Positions 55,759 to 64,000 of a DNA stretch of 64,000 bases are shown here, piece by piece. Both the position numbers and the translations under genes were made by a program. Each line of letters starts with the position of its first letter. Position 1 is the stretch's first letter. The DNA comes from Chimonanthus salicifolius (taxonomy: Eukaryota > Streptophyta > Magnoliopsida > Laurales > Calycanthaceae). The stretch is from NCBI GenBank assembly GCA_013350335.1, contig CM023534.1, forward strand, positions 16,511,302 to 16,575,301, in the 5' to 3' direction. The notes under the pieces are model-generated. The model did no database searches. It was not told the DNA's origin and saw nothing but the letters and a program-made list of their open reading frames with translations.

Positions 55759-58077
55759 TTATGTGGTACCAACACCAAGGAAATCAATGAAGGGAAAGCT
55801 GATATTCTTGTTTCCTTGATCGCCATCACCATGAGCATGAAGTTTGTCGCTGTTGTTGGCCACTGATTCAGTTGCTGAGACATCAGAGTTTGAATCTGAA
55901 TGGCCTGATTTATCAACATAGACTGTCATGGAACCACTGTAATAGAAACCATTGATAGAATCAACTTCCTTCTCATAGCATCTACTTCTCAAGGTTGCCT
56001 TCTCATCAGTTCCTGCAATGACCAAATCAAGAGGGGGAAAAACCATGAAAAATTATTAACAATAGAAAGAGAAATAACAAGAAATGTCAATTCGGACTAC
56101 TTGAAAAATAGCCACTAAAGCAGGGAAAGACAAATGAGAATGTAGAATACAATTACCAATAGAGAAAATAGAAGAAAAAGAAGACCCACTGAAAATAAAA
56201 AATCAACCAGTTTAAGAAATTGATACATAAAAAAGAATATGAAATCAGCAGTGGAGAAACAAGAGCATTGGAAAATGCATAAAATCAGCATTGAACAAAA
56301 CAAACAGAGAGAAAAAATTATGAGTTTTTTTTTTTTCCCGAAAGAAAGTGTTTTGTCATAGAAAACCAAAGGAAAATGATATCCAATGATTACACAGACC
56401 TTGCAGAGAACACCTATGACAACAAACAGAGCAACATCCGTGAAAGCAAGTATTGCACAAAACAAATCAGAGAAGGAAAGAAAGGAAGTGTTCATCCACC
56501 GCAAACCATAGAAATGGAAAGAGTGGGTAAAAATTATAAAATTAAAAAAAAAAAAGATATTCACATCGACTGCAAAAACTATTAAACATATCTCCGTAGA
56601 AAAAAAATGCAACCCAGAATGCAAAACAGAACATACCAATGGTAGATTCAATGTAATGCTGCGACTGGAGTAGATTGAATCTGGTAAAAGCCGCAGAAAG
56701 ATTCCTGCCTGAGGAGGCATTAAGAGAGAGATCTGTGCAGGTTGAGGCAGATTCATCTCTAATGCTGGTAATGCTTGATTCACAGTATGCAATGCCGGTG
56801 TTCATCATTTCTACTGTCTTTGGGGGAACCTGAGAAGAAGAGGGAGAAGAGGAGGGAGACTTTCTTCTCCCGTAAGAACTTGATTGCTTCCTATTCTTCC
56901 TTGCCATGATCACATGCCAATGGTTCTTCACTGCATTATCAGTCCTTCCAGAGAAGAGCCTAGCTATTATTGCCCATTTGTTCCCATACAATCTATGAGC
57001 AGCAATGAGCTTCTCTTCTTCTTCCTCTGTGAAAGGTCTCTTGTTGATCCTTGGATCTAGCTGGTTGAACCACCTTAACCTGCAACTCTTACCTGCCCAA
57101 AAGCGGAAATCGCAAACGCCCATTTTAGGATTTAAACACGAGAGAAAAGAAATCGTGAATCCCAGAAAATCTGATTGTGGATGACTATAAAATTTTCTTT
57201 TGGGTCTTTCCATATTAAGAAATGAGACTCAATTAAAAAAAAAAACACACACACATACACAAGCGTATTGATCTGAGATTCCGAATGCAGCATTCTAAAT
57301 CAATAAAAATGAAGAAAGCAGATTCCATGAATCAAACATTCAGAAAGAAAAGAAAGCAAAGAAGTCTCATCTTTGGTCGGTCATAGAAATTCCTTCTGGA
57401 GAAAACGAAATACAAAAAAAAGGGACTGATTAACAATGAGATTCCAAGTGCATGTTCCAAGCCAACAAATGAAATAGGGTACTGCGTCTCAAGATCTCGG
57501 TAGAAATATGTTAAATATGGGACAGAATGGTTGTGAGGCAACATTTTATCTTTTGCTTGGGCATTCTCTCTTTCCCTTTTATTTTCTTTTAGATTTTTTT
57601 TTTTTTAACATTATTACCTGATCTTCCTTCAAGCTTCTCAGCAATCAGATTCCAGTTCTGGGGGCCATGTTGGGCAACAAGTTCTTTTAGTTTCGCATCT
57701 TCAGCAGGCCTCCAGTGGCCCCTTGAACACAGTTTGGTGAGCCCACTCTCATGATTCTTCCCACCTGTAAATTTCTCCCCATCTTCTTCCTCATCATCTC
57801 CCATGCCTTCTTCGTTTTTCTCTATCCCAAAGTAACCTTCATCTCCATCACTTTTCACCAAATCCCTAACCTCAAAGGCCAAAAAGTCACAATCTTCACT
57901 CTTCTGTTGGAATGAGGGGCTCATTAAGTGAAAACCCATTTCATTTCTCTTACTCTCTGCCTCTCTGCGATAGCTCAAAACACCAGAGGAAGGGAGAAAA
58001 CTCAGCTCTGTATACTTTACAAAGCCTTCCCCATCACTCTTGTGACAGGCACTAGATTGAAGTTGCTGCAGATTCAT
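55759..58077 (-). CDS. R2R3-MYB transcription factor, subgroup 21 (MYB52/54/56/105/117-like), three exons
   Basis: Exons on the minus strand are 58077-57618, 57092-56637 and 56012-55759, giving 389 residues. Intron 1 (57093-57617, 525 bp, GTAATA...GCAG) and intron 2 (56013-56636, 624 bp, GTATGT...TGCAG) are both phase 1. R2 (about 120-170) has Trp 122, 142 and 161; R3 (about 173-222) has Phe 174 and Trp 193 and 212, and ends KNHWHVIMARK. The first intron falls inside the GRSG/KSCRLRW sequence, the conserved plant MYB position. The C-terminus FIDFLGVGTT matches the subgroup-21 F(I/L)DFLG(V/L)G motif. An acidic stretch (about 87-101) precedes R2. Ser 201 replaces the usual Pro in RLFPGRTDN. Members act in the nucleus in organ-boundary, cell-wall or growth control; which applies here cannot be told. 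I chose the Met at 58077; an in-frame Met at 58197 would add 40 hydrophobic residues and looks like leader. Confidence 0.9.
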
Positions 58078-58297
58078 TTCATCAAAGATGAAAAGAGCAC
58101 AGAGAAATGCAATCACCCAACTGACCTTTTCTTTTTGTCTAAGACGAATCACACAGATGAGAAAAAACTTGGGCTTGAATGGTCGGATGGAGAGCAATGA
58201 AAACTTTCAAAACAACAAGCACCCCACCAAATGGGATTCAATCTTTTTCTACTATGAAATGCTACAAGAGCAAGAGGACAAGATTTTGATGAGGTAA

Positions 58298-61200
58298 ACA
58301 AGTTCTGGGGAACATTTTAATTGGTGGGTCTTTCTTACAACTCCATAGGGAACTGTCCAAATGAGCATAGAGGTGTGTGATTTTTGGCATCGGGCTCGTG
58401 TTTGACAGAACTTTGAAGAAATAAAAGCATCTGGAACAGGGAGAGGAGAATGGGTTGGGAGGGCGAGTGAGGGAGAGAGAAAAAGAGGAAAGAGATGGGG
58501 GGATTGGAGAAACTCACACGATTCCTCACTTTCACTCTAGTCAGAGAGTCCTTACTTTGAGACAGATTTTCGGGTATACTTTTTCCTTTCCGAGCAGCTG
58601 GTTTATGCTGCTCTACGAATCCGCACGTGTGGTGTGTGAGATGAGGGCCTCCTCATGGCTCTGCTTTTTTCTCCCAACCCCTGTCCCTCAAGGCCTTGAC
58701 AGAAAAACCAGACTTGCTTTTGTCTGCTTCCATTTTCCAACCTATCTTGCTTTTTCCAAAGGGTTAAAAAGAGGAAATATAATTACTATTATTACAATTA
58801 CATGGAACTAACATGCTCTTTTTATACTTTATACTATTATCGGTCCATGAGTCTCTCTCTCACTGCTAAAACTTTTTGCATAGTCTGTGCTAGTCATGGC
58901 AATTTTGCAGTTTGGAGCGAGAAATATGCATGGTTTATGGTAGATTTGAGGAGTCCTTTTAAGTTTCAAAGCCCTGGCAAATGGCAAGATAGGCAACTCT
59001 CTTTCAACATTACAATTGTTAAAATTGTAAGAGTAGTAGGATCTAGCAATTCAAATTGTAAGAGAAATCGATTTTATTTAAAATTGTATGATTTTAAGGC
59101 TCAATTTTGTTGAGAAAGGAAGAAAGAAGAGGAAGAAACGAAGAAGAAAAAGTAAAAAAAAAGAGGAAGAAGCGATTATTACAGTGTACTTGTTTTTTCA
59201 TGTACAACAACTTCTTCTTCTTTCGTTTCTCCCCTTCTGTTTTTGCGTCGATTTCAGTATTTCTGTTTTTGTCGAGAGTCAACTTTACTTTCTTTCTATT
59301 TATTTTTCTTTCGTTTCTCATGTTTATTTTCACATCGATGCATGAAGTTTTAATTTTGTTCAACATTAATCGCACCAGGACTGTGATAACTGTTGCACCA
59401 GATCGTGAGTAGGCCACTTTTGAGTTTCGACTCTTTCACTTCTTTTTTTTCCTTTTTTCCTTTTTTTGGTTGGACTTTGTCTTTATATTTTTAATTTTTT
59501 GCCATTGTCTTTTTTTTTCCTAATTAAAAGATATCTCTTTTACTTTTTCTTTTTAATCTTTTAGCTACTTCAAAAAAAAAATGAAAACCTCTATTATTTT
59601 TTTTTAAGGTATTTGATGAATGCTAATAAAATTTGTTTAAATTTCTTTGATTTATTTGTTGATTGGATACATCATTTGATGGATCAAATTGACATCAAAT
59701 TCAGTACGGGTTCAATTCACCAATGGTAAGTGGGTGTGATTAGGAAATTAAATCCATTAGGTCTACAATGACCTCATAAACTAAAGTTTGCAAGTCCCAT
59801 AGAAATTGTTCTTCAGAGAGAACTGTTACATATAAATAAATATATATAATATGATGATCTCTTGCACCACTCCTTACGCTGTACTCTTCCTAAGTCTGTC
59901 TATGTGGAGCCCACCTATGAAAATGGTGATGGGTCCATTGAAAGGGTCAAATCTTGAACTTGTAGCGATAAAAAATCATACCAATTGAATACATGAAGCC
60001 ATTGTTTTCAAAGACATAAAAAAAAAAAAAAATACTGGTTAAAAAATTGATACAATTGTTTTAGGTTTGAAAAACATGGCATAATCAATCCAATCAAGAT
60101 GGTCTTTTGTGGTCCCACAAGTTCAAACTTAGTCCATTTCAAATGGACTCATCACTATCACCACATCTGAGCATTACATAAGTTTCTTTGTTGGAGTCTA
60201 GGAGTCTTATAAATCTGGGCATTATCTTTCAGTTCTTTAGGGTGAATGTGGAATTAGGTTTTCTCAATTCAATCGAGCCAATTTATATTTTTTTTATTTG
60301 ACTTGAAGAAGTTGGATCTGGATCAAGGTTTTGTTGAAGACAGACCTCTGGAAGATTTCTCAATTTCAACTATAGGCCTTCATCATTGTATACATAGAGA
60401 CAAGTTTACTCAGGTGATATCATGATGCATAATAGTGCCTACGTGGCCATGTGGGGCCCACGTGAGTGTGGTTCAAGGGATGGGATAGGGTCCATTTGAA
60501 ATGTATTTCTGAGATGATGCTTCTCATAAAAAATCAAATTTATTAGATTTCAAAAGACAATAATTATTTTTCAATCTTTAGATATATCAACCTTCAAAAA
60601 TAGAGTTGATTGATCTAATCAAAATGCTTTTGGTGTAACTCGATTTGACGTGCCCATCCCTGAATGTATGAGATAGTATCGCACACATCAATGTGCGAAT
60701 GATCATCCTTTTAAATAATTGCAACAAGATTTCTTAATTAAAATGGAAAATCTTCTAAATATTATTTTTAACATTTTCTAGACCTTACTATGAAGGTTAT
60801 TCGGCCATTTAACACAAAAAAGTTGCTTTGGTCAAAATTGTTACAGTGGAGGCATCATCACCAAGGCTTTTGATAACTTAAATGATTGTAGTAAAAGCGT
60901 TCAATTTTTATGGATTGAATAATTATGACTTTGAAGCTATCTAATTCGATTTAGAAGTGCAAATCATACGAGCAAAGGGCATCTTAGACTATGGTGGTAC
61001 AAAGTACTTTATTAGGTCTACTTTATGAAGTATTAAGGTGAAGCATTCACCAAGTTTAAATAGTGGAAAGTACAAGTAGAAAAGCAGACATGAAGTAAAT
61101 CTAATTACTTGAGAGATTTGACAAGGAAGTCAATACAAGTCTAAGGACTTTCTAAAGTATTAAGAGAATGAAGGCTTTACTACAATAGACGGTGTGGTTG

Positions 61201-61417
61201 AAAGGATGGATAGAACTCTTCTGAAAAGGGCTGAGAGTATGAGGTTGAATGTAGGCTTGAAGATCTAGCCCTCCTATTCCCCTGTCCGAGTCATCCAGAT
61301 TCGCAGACAAAGCCCCGGTCACAGATAGTTTTCGCTCGTCCAAGGGTCTCGCCGTTTACAACCTTCCATCTCCGTCATAGCCTTTCTTACTGCCCAGGTT
61401 CACCCTTTCACCTGCAT
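58298..61417. other. Upstream region of the MYB gene and intergenic sequence
   Basis: The first 500 bp (58300-58800) probably hold the MYB promoter and leader, with CT/GA-rich tracts (about 58440-58500). I could not fix a TATA box. 59100-59600 is A/T-rich low complexity. Nothing coding was recognised up to 61417. Confidence 0.45.
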
Positions 61418-61810
61418 GTGTCCCTCCCTGGCCATCTCCCCTTTGAACCCCAGTATCACCAGATCCTCTCTTCGCTACAGTCATCAGTCTTCCCCTCGCC
61501 TCATCAACCCCTTTCCTCTTTCATCCTTTTTCCCAAGCTTCCTTTCTTTACTCCTCTTACCTTGTTCCCATCCCTACCTAGCACGTTTCTAACCATTCTC
61601 ATTATCTCATATCACCCCACCACCTTGGGCCCCAAGCCCTTACCCATCCTATTCTCAAACATCTTTTACTTTCTACTTTATTTTACATTGACCCTTTTTT
61701 CCAAATTACTTTTACACCCACACAATTTCCCTTTACCCAGTGAATGTCCCAATTGCCCTTTTAGACCCGATCCCATCACCCGCTGCATCGTGAACTCAAT
61801 GGCACCCTGA
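61418..61810 (+). CDS. Unassigned open frame, 130 residues
   Basis: Leu/Pro/Phe-rich reading frame with no domain I recognise; it could be a chance frame in CT-rich DNA. It lies in the same orientation before the 61935 frame and the LTR at 62471, so it may belong to a decayed Gypsy element. Confidence 0.2.
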   Translation: MSLPGHLPFEPQYHQILSSLQSSVFPSPHQPLSSFILFPKLPFFTPLTLFPSLPSTFLTILIISYHPTTLGPKPLPILFSNIFYFLLYFTLTLFSKLLLHPHNFPLPSECPNCPFRPDPITRCIVNSMAP

Positions 61811-61934
61811 GATGATCATGAGTGTATTACCAAATTCGAGTTCAAAGAAATGTTTCTTGAGTTCTGCATGCCCCTACTCACATCTTTGAGAGAAATACTG
61901 CACAAAAAGAGATAGTAATGAGAGATATAACAAC

Positions 61935-62441
61935 ATGATGAAACTGATAGATGACTTTGAGCATCCATATCTGGTCGACTCAACTCCTCAAGCTCCACCA
62001 CCAACACCAATACCACCACCTCCATCACCGGTACGACAACCATTATCACTGCCGATTACCCAACCCTCTCCCGTACCCAAACCCACTTCCAATACGGATA
62101 ATGAGAATTCATCTATAGTTATTCATACATTATCATGTCTGCCTCCTATTGTTTCTTCAGTACCTCACCCTAGAGACACGCAGGACTATGCCATCACTCA
62201 TGTGCACTTTGAAGATCCCTGCTTAACCACATTGACTTGCCCTCACTTGAGCACATGTGTGTTTTCTGATTTCTTCGTCGTGACAAAGATGGATTGTGCT
62301 CGTTGTTCATACATTGAAAGTTGTGCAGCTACCAACTTCATCATTCAACTCTTCGAAATTGGTCTCCACCTCGATTTAGTACCTTATGACAGTCTTCTTC
62401 CCTTTGGCGGTGATAATGTTGTTCTGCTGATTTCAACTTGA
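61935..62441 (+). CDS. Unassigned proline-rich frame next to a Gypsy LTR
   Basis: It encodes 168 residues. Residues 19-60 are proline-rich (APPPTPIPPPPSPV). The rest has several Cys and His, but no zinc knuckle, protease or polymerase motif. The TGA (62439-62441) lies 29 bp before the LTR, where the end of an element's last frame is expected. It may be the variable C-terminal end of a Gypsy polyprotein or an extra frame; it is also possibly not a gene. Confidence 0.3.
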   Translation: MMKLIDDFEHPYLVDSTPQAPPPTPIPPPPSPVRQPLSLPITQPSPVPKPTSNTDNENSSIVIHTLSCLPPIVSSVPHPRDTQDYAITHVHFEDPCLTTLTCPHLSTCVFSDFFVVTKMDCARCSYIESCAATNFIIQLFEIGLHLDLVPYDSLLPFGGDNVVLLIST

Positions 62442-62470
62442 GAACGAGTTGTTTTTCAATATCAGAGGAC

Positions 62471-62889
62471 TGATGTAGGACATGAGTGAGCCTGATCTCA
62501 AGTGGGCCCCATTCCTAGTTTCTAATTATTTATTTTTATTATTTTGAATTTCTAAATATAATTGTACTTGTTTAGTAGTTTCCTATTGTCATTAGTGTCC
62601 TAATTAGATTAGGACTCCTTTTCAGAGTTCTTATTTAGTTTTATTTTATCTTTTAGTTTCCTACTTTCGCTTGGTTTCCATTAGGATTTTTCTTATATAA
62701 AGCCATATTTGTGTTGGAAGAATACATTCTCAATGAATACAATGAATTAAAATCAAAGCTATTTTTATTTTCCTCTCATTTATTTTTTTATTCTTCATGT
62801 GCAGCCATTTTTATCCCTCCCAGTCTCGACAAAGGCTTGCGATCCCTAATTTGTTGGATCGCTCTGCAGATAACATCGATCCTGCATCA
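62471..62889 (+). repeat. Gypsy-type LTR, 419 bp
   Basis: TGATGTAGGA at the start and TCCTGCATCA at the end are near-perfect terminal inverted repeats of an LTR. A TATA-like CTTATATAAAG lies near 62691. Flanking 5-mers AGGAC and GCTAG do not match, so it is a 3' or truncated LTR rather than a solo LTR. Confidence 0.72.
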
Positions 62890-62924
62890 GCTAGACTCAA
62901 AGTCTAAGCAGTGCACTTTTGTAA

Positions 62925-64000
62925 TGTAACGCCCGCCTCTTTTTCACCCGCTTTCCGAAAATCAGAGTCTATCTTTTTTTTTGAAATAGAAGAGTGAGAG
63001 AGGGCGCGGACGCCACGACGCGAGTTAAGTCCGAGCTTCTAAAGCCCGACCCTTAACTGGTCAACCCCACGCGTGCGTGGAACTAAGTCCACGAGAATGG
63101 TTCACGCGTAGGAAGTAAGCTCGCGGATTATAATTATTGCGGAACGCGATAATAGAGTCTATCCTACCGATTTTTAGATAAAAGGGAAGATACAACATTA
63201 AATTACCAAAATGCCCCTATGATCATATTATATCACCAAATGTAATTGTCCATAAGTAACGTCCAAACCATCGCAAGAAATGTAAATTTATACAACTCGA
63301 CAAGCTAAGTTACTTTAAAATTATATCTCCAAAATGTAAACGTAAATAAACTAAGACTGCGCTTCCCAAGCTCCTAAGCTTGGCTCCTGTCATGTCCACC
63401 GCTTCCTGCGTCTCCTGCGTTATCAGCTAGGGTAGAAGTAGGGCGTTAGTCAATGCGCCCAGTAGGACTCCGAGTAGGACTAGTATATGGATTAGGGATA
63501 ACATGCATACCAATACAATAAAATATAACAAAATAAGCATGTAATGAGTGCTATGCCATGGGTGCCAATGTCATGTGTCCCACCCATCATCCTTGTGATC
63601 ATACAATGTATTGTCCCCATGTTTGCTTCTCGGTCGCCCCGACGAAGCATGGACTCCGGTTATAGAACTATCCCCATGTTTGATTCTCGGTCGCCCCGAC
63701 GGAGTATGGACACCGGTTTCATTATTTTCCCGCCCATGCCATGCATGAGATGTACGTGCATTATGCTTTGTAGTATATAGATAAACCATAATTTTGATAT
63801 ACCATACATAGCCATATAATGCATAATGTTAAAATATAATCTATATGATTCATAACTTAAAACTCATCATAAGATAAATCATAATCATAAATCCATCATA
63901 AGCCAAATCAAAATAATTTAAAATAACATCACATATCCATCGCTTACAAAAAGGTAGGAATCCTACCGAATACCACGTAGCGTTCCGTTACGCTTTCCGT
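62925..64000 (+). repeat. Start of another long LTR, cut by the window end
   Basis: TGTAACGCCCGCC resembles the TGTAA(T/C)(A/G)CCC start of long Gypsy LTRs. The body is GC-richer (GCGCGGACGCCACGACGCG) and contains a 57-bp tandem repeat. The end lies outside the window. Confidence 0.6.
63615..63728 (+). repeat. 57-bp tandem repeat, two copies
   Basis: CCCCATGTTTG(C/A)TTCTCGG and TCGCCCCGACG(A/G)AG(C/T)ATGGAC occur at 63615 and 63672. Confidence 0.88.

Noticed and set aside
58078..58197. N-terminal extension of the MYB protein by 40 residues
   Set aside because: The extension is hydrophobic and unlike MYB N-termini; it is more likely 5' untranslated, though transcripts could show otherwise.
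59088..59417. Overlapping plus and minus frames of about 100 codons
   Set aside because: Lys/Arg- or Phe/Leu-rich translation of A/T-rich low-complexity DNA.
1..64000. CRISPR arrays, bacterial operons, organelle DNA insertions
   Set aside because: No regularly spaced identical repeats, no bacterial gene organisation and no recognisable chloroplast or mitochondrial genes.

Overview
The window is nuclear DNA of a flowering plant. Two genes with plant architecture (a peroxisomal-type enoyl-CoA isomerase and an R2R3-MYB gene with GT-AG introns) sit in a large AT-rich intergenic space filled with LTR retrotransposons, TRIMs, LINE/SINE copies and MITEs. The species cannot be named from the sequence. 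There are no operons, rRNA genes, CRISPR arrays or intact tRNA genes.

Layout. 0-5.3 kb: a Copia integrase scrap, then a 5'-truncated LINE with a 12-bp target-site duplication (TSD), split by a 3.36-kb non-autonomous LTR element (TSD TTGCT) that holds an embedded Copia LTR and a 256-bp tandem duplication. 5.3-8.8 kb: no gene. 8.8-10.7 kb: a one-armed foldback repeat, a three-copy 20-bp motif, and the intronless ECI-like gene. 11.7-23.2 kb: a Stowaway-type MITE with its flank is present twice; the second copy is split by a 9.75-kb nest of a Copia LTR, a 3.2-kb solo LTR, a Gypsy gag-protease relic, a complete minus-strand TRIM and two oppositely oriented copies of another Copia LTR. 23-33 kb: a TRIM LTR, a Mutator-like MITE carrying a minisatellite, a third MITE, two neighbouring TRIM solo LTRs with perfect TSDs, degenerate repeats and a tRNA-derived SINE. 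36.5-39.3 kb: a decayed Copia element (LTR, primer site, gag, protease scar, pre-integrase region). 39.4-44.1 kb: a minus-strand LTR element whose 721-bp interior joins a gag N-terminus to a captured CTP synthase fragment; one of its LTRs is split by a second 3.1-kb solo LTR. 48-50 kb: a foldback element nested inside another, containing a unit repeated in alternating orientation. 50.9-53.1 kb: a Gypsy LTR end with a tRNA-Asp-type primer site. 55.8-58.1 kb: a three-exon MYB gene of subgroup 21 on the minus strand. 61.4-64 kb: a Gypsy 3' LTR and the start of another long LTR.

The two host genes are far apart and there is no sign that they work together. ECI-type proteins act in peroxisomal beta-oxidation of unsaturated fatty acids, but this copy has Gln where the catalytic Glu is expected. 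The MYB protein is a nuclear transcription factor of the MYB52/54/56/105/117 group. The rest is a well-resolved record of nested insertions, many dated relative to each other by matching TSDs.
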